A DNA stretch of 64,000 nt. Source: Cryptomeria japonica (lineage: Eukaryota > Streptophyta > Pinopsida > Cupressales > Cupressaceae). Positions 10,601-20,648 of this stretch are shown here, in pieces (within the stretch, counting starts at the first letter, position 1; each line of letters opens with the position of its first letter). The stretch is from positions 396,636,439 to 396,700,438 of the forward strand of contig NC_081406.1 of the NCBI RefSeq assembly GCF_030272615.1, written 5' to 3'. Both the position numbers and the translations under genes were made by a program. The notes beneath the pieces were generated by a model, which saw nothing but the letters and a program-made list of their open reading frames with translations, was not told the origin of the DNA and made no database searches.

Positions 10601-11054
10601 TAGACGAAATCGTTCTGCACGTGAACGCCGACGAAAGCATCGTCTTAGAGCTCAGGCAGCTGCTTCTCAAACTTCGCAATCCCCAGAAACACCTTCAGCT
10701 AGTATTATTCCATTTTCTCCTCAGCCGACAATTGAGCCAAAATCTCCTAAACATAAGATGCATGATGGTCTTGATCCTGTGCGAGTTAAAGATCCTATTT
10801 TTATAAATCTTGATGATGATATAGATGAAAATGTTATTCATGATGAAAATGTTACTCCTGTTCATTCTGATAGTGAATATGAATATGTTGATGTTGATAA
10901 CCATTTATCTAATGAATTTTCTAAAGCACTTATTCTAGCTCCTAGACAAGAACAACGTGGCTCGGAACATGAACATAGCCCTTGTTTGGATCTTGTGATA
11001 GCTCCATCTGTTGTGTTGGATGTTCCTCCTCTAGCGTGTTTCCTACCTTCCTGA
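7656..11054 (+). CDS. Gag-protease-like polyprotein, 1132 aa, copy A
   Basis: A single uninterrupted frame. Residues about 1-310 are low-complexity Ser/Pro/Asn-rich after a short basic start. Residues about 312-475 form a Ty3-type Gag capsid domain (LELYNGKGDPLTHVKTF, ALQWYCSLP, LMHCKQGVKERVTDFIGRY). Near 578 is a zinc-knuckle-like CQFHRHPGHDTEKC (C-x2-H-x4-H-x4-C). Residues about 690-800 have the retropepsin layout (PLYIVAKVKN, VLID-PSC, KLGYPWLSSM), but the catalytic triad is D709-P-S instead of D-S/T-G, so proteolysis is doubtful. The C-terminus has a Pro-rich stretch, a basic NLS-like patch RRNRSARERRRKHRLR near 983-998 and an acidic tail near 1045-1080. No RT, RNase H or integrase follows. 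The likely role is forming virus-like particles around its own RNA, with pol from another element. The ATG at 7656 is the first in frame and is conserved in copy B. Confidence 0.9.
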   Translation: MSFTTISPTYTIPVRRSLRIKSFQGVITEEMEPNLNGLFNEDMGNSSNPLNDEEALHEVSVEQLSKLDNQFDDFRQWMSQEYPDSEALSLIEGLKHMVQSDKNGIDILRGIAHIVDSNVMPMKSCAETLGYTQPSTQVNHSIPLTTSIASIPTFTSNIMTTSIQDIPPMITSHGGNPSSSINPLPSFNLTSSFIPSMSVPIISPQINMTQGGNSFNPSIPPCSVPPFQSSLMTNYHSVPPPYSLPSFNNITPPSQSNTSKMNSSTEATINNLAQTISSLQQQIASMNQSKFSVPTFDVASPLSLDIVRAIPPKHVEIPHLELYNGKGDPLTHVKTFQTICTDFAYDQRLFAKLFTRTLRDKALQWYCSLPSYSISSFEQLANAFIQQFQNNISPKVTLIDLMHCKQGVKERVTDFIGRYKHLYAQVSFPVPDNDIQRIFISNLQKDIREKLLFFEFTSFQQLCATLHNYQLTVSQMEQANPMAPSDKGDSSQQPFGKFKPNRESIKFNENIINNNVNAASGVPPISKFFKKERKFTPLNESLHSIMNKLLEQNVLTLPPIRQIDPTKINSPYFDNKSFCQFHRHPGHDTEKCFALKGKIQDLIDNNTISVSGVNDKGNTSVAPPNQNLQIFTDPLPSHTSNAIDTNDSSISPDDLVSMTPNVINFVEQQKIPKEPSITFDSSETIRAPDGPLYIVAKVKNTPCPGVLIDPSCMINVITEEFLFTLQLNQVIYDKTNVVVKLFDAFSSPAIGSITLPIEVHNKSLDVDFAIIPSSEQFRVKLGYPWLSSMKAIASPIHKCLKFPHNGEVVTVNHSLFKPAERTSSVPIDYFWPKQFQSLLPRSDHLFKSYQKWKKDMILSLSEPRTPKLDIPIVLEKEVLPLKDKINVFPQEDSQPIPMDVTMPISNKLSKSRPIPPHHDGLGLLPKPNIPPLYGAVPPPSSYGEKRPSSSPIIQPKRPQPKHPSDKDENIPPPQSSQLPTKTRRNRSARERRRKHRLRAQAAASQTSQSPETPSASIIPFSPQPTIEPKSPKHKMHDGLDPVRVKDPIFINLDDDIDENVIHDENVTPVHSDSEYEYVDVDNHLSNEFSKALILAPRQEQRGSEHEHSPCLDLVIAPSVVLDVPPLACFLPS

Positions 11055-11853
11055 AATATTGATCAGCAAGATCGGGGGGTAGATGACGTGCTAGACTAGT
11101 TTCATTAGCACAGCAGATTCTCTCCTCCTCTCTTGATCTCTTTTGTTACTTCTTCTATGTGTTATTCTCATTCTTCTATTTGTTGTCCTTAGTGTTGCCT
11201 ATTTGAGGACGATGCAAAGCATTGAGATCTCTTTTGGTCTCTCTCATGTTGACTCAAAAGACACATGTGTTCCCTTCTTCTAGGTGACCTTCCTTCATTG
11301 GGGAACAAAGAACAATTATGCATACATACATATGATATACATGAATTATCATACAGCATACTGACCCCAAGGAAAGCGAAGTCACCTTGTGCTTTGTGTT
11401 TTGTGTCTATTATCCTTGGGCTTATCTCACACTTGGGGGCTAAATCCTTGTGATAACGTGCTCCTTTCCCTTCTCATTCCTTATATGTAACACTACCTTA
11501 AATCAATCACCCCCGGTGAGGCATGTGCGATCGCTTTAACATAGGGGGGCATACATCCCATTCATATCTTTTCAAGATACTTGAAAATTTCTTGACAAAT
11601 TTAGCTTTGCCTTGAAAATTTTTGATATCTTTCTTGCATAACTCATAGTGAGGGAACCTTACTACTGATAGTCATGGTTCTCCCTCGTGATCTTCCCTTT
11701 TACTTTGTCAATCGAAGTCGTAAGATCCTTAGTCCACTGGGGGCTTGGTGTATCTTGCCTCCTTGACGTGGTGAAAGTCTTTCAATGTTGTTTCCTTGTA
11801 CTTTACCGGAAGTATTGGCGTACGCTTATACTCCCACTAAAGTGGGGGCTAAA
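11055..11853 (+). other. Copy A region between gag and 3' LTR
   Basis: Non-coding, about 800 bp. The motif GGGGGCT recurs at about 11434, 11743 and 11844. The last copy, within AAAGTGGGGGCTAAA, abuts the 3' LTR and is the likely polypurine tract. The former C-terminus may extend here: after the TGA at 11052-11054 the frame stays open for 14 codons, and copy B reads through that position. Confidence 0.6.
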
Positions 11854-13104
11854 TGTAGCGTCCTAAAATTGTGACACTTGCAATTTCGACTGCATTTGGG
11901 TCTTCACGATGGCGATGCAACACGGAACCTAAATGGAGACCCCAAAACTTGTTCATGACATCAAAAACTGCATTTCTCAGCACCCTGGCCTGATCCTCCT
12001 TGCACCCTGCTGTCCGGGGAGGTGGGACCATGGTGCCTAGCGCCCTGGTCCTTCAGGACTAGGGCGCCCTGGTCCCCCAGGACCATGGCGCCCAGCACCT
12101 TGGTCCTTGGCCCTATTTTAGGCCCGGTCTCTTTTGGGCATCAGGTCTTTAAGTTTGCAAATTGGAAAATAATGTTTCCTGGTCGGCCTAAGGTCGGGAA
12201 AATCAGTCTATCAGCCCTAATTGACAAGTATATAAACTACATTTCCTCTCTCAAAAAGGGAGGAGGACATATGTGAGCAAGGCGCGAAAGCGATATTCAA
12301 ACATTCAAGCATTCAAGCATTCAAGCATTCCTTCAAGCAATTGATCATTCTAAGTCTCCATTCAAGGCTAAGTGTTGCATTCAAGACAAGGATTCAACCA
12401 TTGAAGAGGAGATCACATACAACATACAACATACTACGTACATTACACCTTCGCATGTAAGAATACAAACATTCTTACAACAAGGTATCAGTACTTGTTT
12501 ACATTACAAACATTTACATTTACAGCATTCTCATTTCTTGGTTAATTCCAAAATCGGGGTTTGACCTAAAGGCAAACCCCTCATCCCTAACCCCCCAATC
12601 GTCCTCTCTTTTCTGTGTGTAGGTTGCAGGTACGTGGCTGTAATTGAAGATCTGGAATCCTTGTGCAGAGATGAATAGATCACCCTTCATTTCGCGGATT
12701 TTTCAGAGGACCGTGTGCACGCCGGGCGCCATCGTCCCGTCAACTTTTGCTCAAATTTGCAGAACAACACCATCTCGACATTTTACTGCTAATTCCAGGT
12801 CCGCAGCTTCATCCTATATCCCTATCTCTGTTTATAAGCGAATCTTTCCTATTTTACATACATTCCTAGTTCAATCATCCTATCTATATTCTTTACAAAA
12901 GAGGGTATCCTTGATGTCACAACCCTTGAAACTCATTTAGAATCCAATCTTGCATTGCATGGGATTGGATCTTGTGGGTTTCAACCCCTCTTTTGAATGT
13001 AAATTCTCTCCTAAGTGAAAACCATCAACCCTAGTGACTCTCCCTTCTCTCTCCTTGGAGTTGGGGAGGGGAGAACAACTAGGGTTCGATTTTTCCGCTT
13101 TACA
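11854..13104 (+). repeat. Copy A 3' LTR
   Basis: It runs 1251 bp from TGTAGCG to CTTTACA and is collinear with 5276-6470. The hairpin minisatellite at 12025-12106 has three units, the middle one shortened. The 30-nt module lies at 12718-12747. ATACC follows at 13105-13109. Confidence 0.95.
12025..12106. repeat. Hairpin minisatellite, three units, copy A 3' LTR
   Basis: The length is 82 bp against 27 bp in the 5' LTR of the same element. The outer units have full GGACCA/TGGTCC-type arms; the middle unit is reduced to about 20 bp. Confidence 0.75.
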
Positions 13105-13502
13105 ATACCTAAATATATATTATATTTAGAAATATTAACCCAATAACAATTGCAGAAACAATTATGCTAAACAAATAACTAAGTTGCAAATGGGGTTACC
13201 CATTTCAAATTTAAAAAGGGTTTCCCCCTCTTTTCATTTATATAATTATTATATTTCAAACCCTAACTAGGGTTGAATAATTTCTATAACTAAACTCCTT
13301 TTTTTATTTCTTATCAAAGCTAACCCTAACCCGAAATTGGGTTAGGGCTTTCTTTGTTCTAACATGTTATTTTTTTTTGGTTGTTGATTGTGTGTGTGTG
13401 CAGGTGCGGCCATGGCGGCCGAGCAAAGGAAGGGGAGGTGAAATGTTTAACAGCGAGGGGGGAGCCGAACTTTGAGAGGGTCGAGCCGCACAGTGGCGGC
13501 CA

Positions 13503-13578
13503 TGGCCATCCACTATGGTTAACCACAGTGGCAGTCGTAGCCGTCCACTGCGATTAACCCGCAGTGGCAGCCACGTTG
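13503..13578. repeat. GC-rich hairpin array in LARD 3' LTR
   Basis: Imperfect copies of an inverted repeat related to CACTGCGG-TTAAC-CCGCAGTG. They match the better-preserved array at 29358-29455 in the other LTR, with C-to-T type changes. Confidence 0.6.
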
Positions 13579-13679
13579 CACTACGACTACCCTACAGGAG
13601 GCGGGGTGGGGTAGAGCTCTCGGCTCCCCCATCCCGATTCTTCAACATTGGTATAAATATATTTTTTTTTAATATAAAA

Positions 13680-13682
<3 letters not shown>

Positions 13683-13711
<29 letters not shown>
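13683..13711. repeat. (AT)n microsatellite
   Basis: A run of alternating AT in the LARD LTR, in the same general segment as the (TA)n near 29593-29618 of the other LTR. Confidence 0.8.
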
Positions 13712-13714
<3 letters not shown>

Positions 13715-13887
13715 ACAGAAAAATGCATCAGGTTCACATATTAAATAACCAGAATAAAAATGTATTTCTTTTATTTCCAGCATATTAATATTTCATTAAA
13801 TGCAGCATATGTATTATTCTTTTTTTTCTTCTAAAGAATAAATACAACAGTTTAGATGTAAGGTTTAAAACATTAGGCATAAACTTT

Positions 13888-13891
<4 letters not shown>

Positions 13892-13931
<40 letters not shown>
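13892..13931. repeat. (AT)n microsatellite, replaced by (TG)n in the other LTR
   Basis: About 20 AT units, flanked by CTTTACAA and TTTCTTTGTTTAA. The same flanks in the other LARD LTR enclose a (TG)n run at 29825-29879. Confidence 0.8.
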
Positions 13932-13932
<1 letters not shown>

Positions 13933-14155
13933 CTTTGTTTAAATTTGTTTCTTTTCAAAGTATTATAGTAGGATATTTTAAATAACAGAATAGAATAAAT
14001 TCATTTCCCATCAATACATGCAGCTAACTTTTGATTTAAATAACCATAACTAGATTTATTTACTTCCTACTATACATGCTTTTAGAAAATGGAAAATATG
14101 ACGGTAATATTTTTATTTACAGCTACAACTAACTATTTCAAAAATCCTCTAAATC

Positions 14156-14172
14156 AATAAACAACAAGATAT
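14156..14172. repeat. TSD of the LINE, left copy
   Basis: AATAAACAACAAGATAT is repeated exactly at 20838-20854. The unoccupied site is present once near 30107-30123 in the other LARD LTR. Confidence 0.95.
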
Positions 14173-14183
14173 GGATAAAAAAA

Positions 14184-15223
14184 ATGGAGAGCGATAGGCA
14201 GAGAAGAGAAAAGCAGAAGAGTGCATACGAATGGCAGAATGGAGATGTTGCGAACACGGGATTGCGAAGACCTACGAAATGGCGAATATTGGAAGTAGAT
14301 TGGGATAACTCTGAATTTCCATGCGATGAGCAGACAAAATCAGAGGGAGGCGCAAACAACTATGGAGATAGTTTAATCCATCGCCCTCTTATAGAAAATG
14401 GGAGGTCATCCGACGGCATTAAAATTGACCTAACCGAAGACATGGATAAAGAAAAATTGATCTTTGAACGACATGTGATCATCGCAAAAATTGTGGGGCC
14501 AAAATTACCAAGGAAAACTATTCATGCCTAGATCGAGGACAATTGGGGGAAGCACATAATGATTAAATTTCTACCCAAGGGCTTCTTCGTTGTCGTTTTT
14601 CCCAAAGAAAAAGAATGAAACAACATTTTGTGTCTTAAAAACTGGTTTTTGGACAATCACCCATTGTATATGCAGCCCTGGTCTCCGAATTTTGATCCCA
14701 CATCACTAGCAGTATATGAAAAACCTGTATGGATCTTTTTGTACAACCTACCAATTGAATATTGGAGCGAGAGAAGTTTGGAAAAGATTGGAAGAACCCT
14801 TGGAACTTTACTAGAAATTGATGAAGGTGTAATTGAGGGAGATCTATATACTTATGCCAGACTCAAAATCACAGTCATGAAGACAATTCCCTCTTCGGTG
14901 TTGTTACTCTCTGCGAATGGTGAGTGGAAAATGAAATTAGGGCTTGTTCAAGATGTGGAAGTTTACTTCACAATGCTGACAAATGCAGATTATTTGTTAG
15001 AAAGGCCTTCGACCACCATCCCAGAAAACCAAAACAAGTATGGAAGGAAAAAGAGGAAAATCTGGAACCTGAAACCCTGCTCTTAGATGGCCCTAAACCC
15101 GCCAACGTTGAACCAAAACAAGGTGCAAGCACGGAGACTCCTGCACAAGACGAACCATTCGATAATAACACTGACAAGAAAAGGAGCCCAATTGAAATCC
15201 CCCCAGTAGAGGTTGCATTGTAG
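14184..15223 (+). pseudogene. LINE ORF1: DUF4283-like domain and CCHC knuckle
   Basis: It starts 11 bp inside the LINE (MESDRQRREKQKSAYEW). The DUF4283-like domain is seen in EKLIFERHVIIAKIVGPKL, FLPKGFFVVVF, LKNWFLDNHPLYMQPWSP and VWIFLYNLPIEYW. A TAG at 14529-14531, in a context that suggests TGG before mutation, and a TGA at 14617-14619 interrupt it. Near 14925 the frame shifts by one, after which RACSRCGSLLHNADKC gives a C-x2-C-x4-H-x4-C zinc knuckle and an acidic tail follows. Plant L1-type ORF1 proteins bind their own RNA in the cytoplasm and form the RNP (family knowledge). The gene is not functional here. Confidence 0.8.
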
Positions 15224-15453
15224 GAATCTAAATCAGAAACATCTGAGTCAGATAATGATGGAGATGGGTTGAATATGGTTGATCCTAGATGTATCAGTCA
15301 GTCTGCTAATACCATCCTTGGAAGAGCGATAAGCACAAGAGGAAGGAAAAGTCATAAAATAGTTAGGGAGCAGAGGGAAAATGAGAAGGGTATTGTAAGT
15401 ATGTTGAAATTTTTGAATCACTCCAAGGGAGGAAAGCCCTCCCTTGGGGGAAG

Positions 15454-18400
15454 ATGAGGATCATTTCATGGAATGTCAGCCCCTGACAAAAAATGCTTGG
15501 TCAAGAGGACCTTGGCCAAGCTTGATTCAGATATATACATTCTACAGGAAACAAAGCTAAGGAAGGATAAGGCGGTTGAGTTCATCAAGTACTATTTTAA
15601 ATGGGAAGGCATTTTTTAGGATGCCAGAGGTGCAGCAGGGGGTTTGGGAATCATGTGGAACCCCTCCAAAATTGAATTACATCTAATAGCTTCATTCGAT
15701 CATTGGATGGATTGCATCATTGTCTGCAAATAATCAAATCTTTCCTATCCGTTATTTAATATTTATGGACCTACCAAAACTAAGGAAAAATTGAAAGTTT
15801 GGAATGAAATCACCAACCAAGCTAAGTTGTTGGAAATGGGCAAGGTCATAGCTGCTAGAGACTTCAACGCCCTTTTGGACATTGATGAGAAGGTGGGAAG
15901 TCTTCAGAAACCTTCGACAGTCATGGAGGATTTTAGAGATTTTGTATCTAATTGTAAGCTGATCGATATCATTCCTAAGAATGGTAAATTAACATGGACT
16001 AATAGGAGGCTAAATTTTGCCAATATATCTGAAAGACTGGACCAATTTCTGGTTGGTGAGTGGTGGATTAGTTACAATTACTCATTGGAAACTAAAATTG
16101 TTCCCCAAATTGGATCGGATCACCTGCCACTATCCCTATCCATTGCTCAGGTCACTCGCAGCATGAATAATTACTTCAAATTCTTAAGCATGTGGTGGCG
16201 AGATGAGAAGTTTCTTGACAATCTGAAAGAATGGTGGAAAGAAGGTAACATCTATTCTCGTTCCCCTAGCTTTAAATTTGTTAAAAGAATTCAATTCCTG
16301 AAAAATAAAATAAAAGATTGGAACAAGGTGTCCTTCAAAAATGTTTTTGTTGAGAAAAGTAGAATTGAGGATGAACTAGAAGAAATTGGCAATCGGATTA
16401 TGCGATTCGGTATGACCAATGTAGAATTAGAATTGGAGAAAATACTTAAAACCCAGTATATGGAAATTTTGAAGTGGGAGGAACTGTACTGGAAAGATAA
16501 GGCTAGGGAGCTTTGGATTGCTGAGGGCAATCTCAATACTAAATTCTTTCATGCCTCTTCCAAGGCTATAAGGATCAACAATAAGATATGTTTGATCAAA
16601 GATGAGAATGGGATTTTGATAAATTCGGCCAATGACATTAAGCTAATTGCTCTCGGATACTACACAGATATATTGGGTTGTTTTGAGAAAGATTCGAGCT
16701 TGATACCAATGATTGAGGAAGTCATTAACCCTCAGTTTTCTGACTCTTATTGTGATATGTTACTTGCTCCTTATTCTTTGGAAGAAATAAAACTTGCCAT
16801 ATTTTCTTTGCATCCCCATAAGGCACCCGAACATGATGGCATAACGGCTGAGCTTTTTCAAAAATGCTAGGATTTCATGGGCAAGGATATTTGGAACGTG
16901 GTTGAGGAATTTCGGAAATAGCATAAATTTTTGAAAGAGATCAACCACACTATTATCACACTTATCCCCAAAAAGCAGGATTGTGACTCCATGTCTGATT
17001 TCCACTCAATATCATTATGCAACACTATCTACAAAATAATATCCAAGGCCATGGCAGAAAGATTGAAAAAACTGCTACCAAAACTTGTGTCTAAAAATCA
17101 GAATGGTTTTACTCCGGGCCGTGAAATTGTGGACAACATCATTCTGGTATTTGAAGTCATACACTCACTCCATAAAGAAAAAATGAAAGGTATGGTTATC
17201 AAACTCAATTTCGCCAAAGCATATGATAAGGTGATTTGGAATTTTCTTATACAAGTCCTTGCCAGATTTGGTTTCCCTGCTAAGTGGCTCGAATGTATAA
17301 AATTCTGCATTAGCACTATGAGCTTTTCCATTCTTGTCAATGGCAATTTGAATGGTTTTTTTGGTGCCACAAATGATCTGTGACAAGGAGATCCATTATT
17401 CCTTTCACTCTTCATTCTTATGGCGGAAGTTTTGGGGAGGTTAATTAGAAAAAGACATAGTGAAGGCATTTATCAAAGTTCAAGATCAATTTGAGGCCAT
17501 TACGCACTCCCAATTCATAGATGATACAATTGTATTTGGAGAGGCCTCCATCCAGGAAGTAATTGGTATCAAGAACACACTGGAGGAATATACAATGGCA
17601 TCAGGACAAGTTATGAATAGAGAGAAGTCTCAATCGCTCTTCTTTAATACTAATAAGATGGTTCAGATGAGAATTGCACAACACTTGAATATAAAAGTTG
17701 TTGAGCTCTCGATCAAATACTTGGGGATTCGGATTGACAAAGGATGTAGACAATCCCAAATTTGGGATGATGTTATAAAAACATGCCAGGTAAAATCAGA
17801 GAATTGGAAGAATAGGTGGTTGTCCCAAGCGAGCAAATTAACCATGATTAAATCAGTTTTATCTACCATTCCAATATACGGTATGTCCTGCTTCAAAATG
17901 TCATTCGCTATTGGAAAAAGTCTGAACAATCTGCTCAAGAAATTTGTTTGGGATGGTGCCAAAGACAACAAGAAAATACCACCAATCAATTGGGACACAC
18001 TGCACTTAATTAAGGAAGATGGAGGATCCGACTTAAGGAAAATGGAGCTTCAAAATTCTGCCCTTGGTGCTAAGCTCTCCTAGAAAATGTGTAAAGAACC
18101 TCAAAAACTCTGGATTAGATTGTTTCGAAAGAAATATCTAGACTCGGATGACCCCAACTGAATTCTCACAATGGCCAATTCGGGTCGGGGCTCAGCTACG
18201 TGGAACTTCCTATGGGATTGCAGACACGTTATCACTGAGCATATTTCATGGCAAATGGAGAATGGCAGATCCACAATGTTTTGGAGAGACTCATGGAATG
18301 GATTTCCATCTCTCTCTAAAACATTTGAAGATAAGGAGTGGATAAATCTAGTCGAGGATTGCATTGGGCGCCATGTATGCAATTATATGGAAAATCATGA

Positions 18401-19724
18401 GGACACAAATGGTCTAAGAAAATGAAAAAGAATCAATATTGGTAACCTAGCATTGTGTGTGAAACTTTGGGAAGTTATAAAAGATAGGAAAATTCCAACC
18501 TCTAGAGAAGATGATAGCATATTTTGGTGCGCCTCAAAGTCCGGAGAGTATAGTGTCAAACTTGGATATGAAATACAAAGACAAAGGGGTACCTATGATG
18601 CGTGGCCTCATAAACTATGCTGGAGTAATAAAATAATGCCAAAAATTGGGGCATTCCTGTGGATTGCACTACATGGTAGAATCCTCACTGGTGATAGACT
18701 TAAAACTATAGGCATCTCGGGTCCCAATCGATGTGTGATGTGTTGTGCAGACAATGAGACTGCCAACCACTTACTCTTTAGTTGTCCAGTGGCAGAAATT
18801 TGTTGGAACTGGTTCCTCGCCCAGATAAATTAGACTATGGCTAATAATGAAATGCTCTTGGACTTCCTGCTTTCCTGGCCAATCAGGCAAAAGTCGAGAT
18901 GGAGGGATTTATGGTTGATTGGTCCATCTATGATCGTTTGGCACATTTGGATGGAAAGAAATAGAATAAATTTGAAAGAAACATCACTATCAAATATTAT
19001 GTTGATGGACAAAATAAAAGGTGCAATCGAGGAAGTGATAAATGGTAAGATACTAAATGGCGGTCCAAAAAAATACAATAACTGGGACAGCCAAATGGAA
19101 AAACATTGGTCTCTTATAAGATTAGATAATTTTGCCTCCCCTTTGAAGTCTGTCCATAAAAACTCTGTAAGATGGAAGGCCCCTCCTAAGGATTGGACAA
19201 AACTCAATTTTGATGGAGCTAGTAGAGGGAACCCTGGGGAATCCGTTATCGGTGCCATAATCCAAGATGAACATGGTAATATTATTAGTGGACTCTATGA
19301 AGGGATTGGATCTACAACAAGCAATGAAGCTGAGATCCGAGCTTTGGAGGAAGGTTTACGACTCTGTATTCAGTAGAAGATCACTCATGTCATCATCGAA
19401 GGAGACTCGCAGATTATTATAAATGGGGTTATTAAGTCAAATTTTCATAACTAGAAACTCAAAATGTGGCTGCCAATAATAATCGATCACCTCAAATCAA
19501 TCAATAGCTATGAAATAACTCATGTGTATAGAGAGGGCGATCAAGTAGCAGAATTTTTGGCAAACCTTGGGATTGAGAAGAATGATGGTCTCGTCACTTT
19601 CAGTCATGTCTCAGTTGCCAATGATATCATAAGACATTGCTTGAAGGACTATTGTGTTTCCGACAACAAGGTATTGGATAACAAACCATCTTTAATTGGA
19701 TTCGCACCCGATCTTGGGTTATAG
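15454..19724 (+). pseudogene. LINE ORF2: APE endonuclease, RT, zf-RVT, RNase H
   Basis: It begins MRIISWNV, the usual APE start. Endonuclease blocks follow: LQETKL, GAAGGLGIMW, ARDFNALLD (G-D-F-N mutated to R-D-F-N) and IGSDHLPLSLSI near 16110-16140. RT blocks follow from about 16920: NHTIITLIPKK, NGFTPGREIVDNI, LNFAKAYDKV and the catalytic FIDD at about 17513-17524. A zf-RVT segment lies near 18640-18820 (IMPKIGAFLW, CVMCCADNETANHLLFSCP). RNase H is at about 19180-19560 (LNFDGASRGNPGESVIGA, IIEGDSQIII, THVYREGDQVAEFLANLG). At least six stops, several of TAG/TGA type at expected Trp or Arg/Gln codons, and several frameshifts kill it. It encoded the enzymes for target-primed reverse transcription. 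Confidence 0.88.
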
Positions 19725-20039
19725 GTGGCAGTGATATATGCCTCTGTAACATGTAGATGATTACGAATCTGATTAAAAGAGGTAGAGTATCTATGCTTTG
19801 ATCTCGATATCTAAAATTGACGGCAGATTGGTACATCACATGGATATGGCTCGGCATGTGCACTTGGGAAGTACTGGATGCAGTTTGGGACACATCTTCA
19901 CTATGAGATTGCTTTAGTTCAGATTTAAAATCTAGTGGATTTTGGCTGAATGATGGTAATTGGGATCCGGTTCATGCTCCTTTCTATAAATACTTGCCAG
20001 AGGATATGTTACACAGTGTTGTCTGTGTTGTGGTAGTAA
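19725..20039 (+). other. LINE spacer between RNase H and ORF3
   Basis: About 315 bp with short fragments of open frame only. I see no recognisable domain. Confidence 0.5.
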
Positions 20040-20648
20040 ATGGTTCATTTCGGAGATGTTAGTTGTGTCAATTGTAGCAATGCGTTGGGAGCACAACTAA
20101 GGAATCTATTTATCACTGAAGACTTTATATATGATGCTATCCGGGGATTAATTGGCATCAGTCTCAATTTCGAACGACACTAGTGTGATGCTACTATTCT
20201 GGAGGCGGTTCTTATGCCCTTGGTCGATGTCATAGAATCAGGGGAGCGTGCAGTGGAAATTTTTTATGGCTTTGTGAAACCATTCATCGCAGACAATGTG
20301 GCTAATGACATCCTAAGCCTTGATGAGGGAACTAAAGTGAGCATATTAAAGGTGTATTTCCAGGTTGAGGATTACCTATCCTTGGAACTGGAGGATGACC
20401 CTAAGGAATCTGATGAGGATAGTGATACCAGGCGGGAAGTGTGGCTAGAGGAGCGCAACCGTCTGAAGGTGTTTGGGGAGAACGCATGGGAAGTGTTCCG
20501 GTGTGCGGTGTTCAATGGAAACATGGCGCCCTTCAAAAAATTGACTGAAGCTATGGAGTGGTGGCTTCCTGAGCGGTCCACCAACAACGTCATTAGTATT
20601 GGAGAATATGCGGCTGTGATTTACCAAGCATTAAGTGGAAATATGTAA
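20040..20648 (+). pseudogene. LINE ORF3, about 202 aa, one internal stop, unknown function
   Basis: From ATG 20040 (MVHFGDVSCVNCSNALG) the frame is open to TAA/TAG-type stop at 20648 except for a TAG at 20181-20183 (codon 48). From ATG 20214 the last 144 codons are uninterrupted. The sequence is acidic, with helical-looking segments (ESGERAVEIFYGFVKPF, LEDDPKESDEDSD, WEVFRCAVFNGNMAPFKKL). I recognise no domain. It lies on the LINE strand between RNase H and the A-rich tail, inside the TSDs, so it belongs to the LINE. Against more than ten lesions in ORF1 plus ORF2, one lesion in 203 codons is few. It could be an extra LINE protein or a captured host fragment. Confidence 0.55.

Larger units (their letters stand above)
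5276..13104 (+). mobile_element. GAG-only LTR retrotransposon, copy A (TR-GAG type)
   Basis: A complete 7829-bp element: 5' LTR 5276-6470, PBS 6474-6491, leader, one long ORF 7656-11054, a non-coding stretch, a purine-rich tract, 3' LTR 11854-13104, and a perfect 5-bp TSD. There is no reverse transcriptase, RNase H or integrase in any frame, so it must borrow these enzymes. This matches the terminal-repeat retrotransposons with a GAG domain described in plants (family knowledge). The ORF is uninterrupted, which suggests recent or selected mobility. Copy B at 37324-45411 is a second, broken member. Confidence 0.93.
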
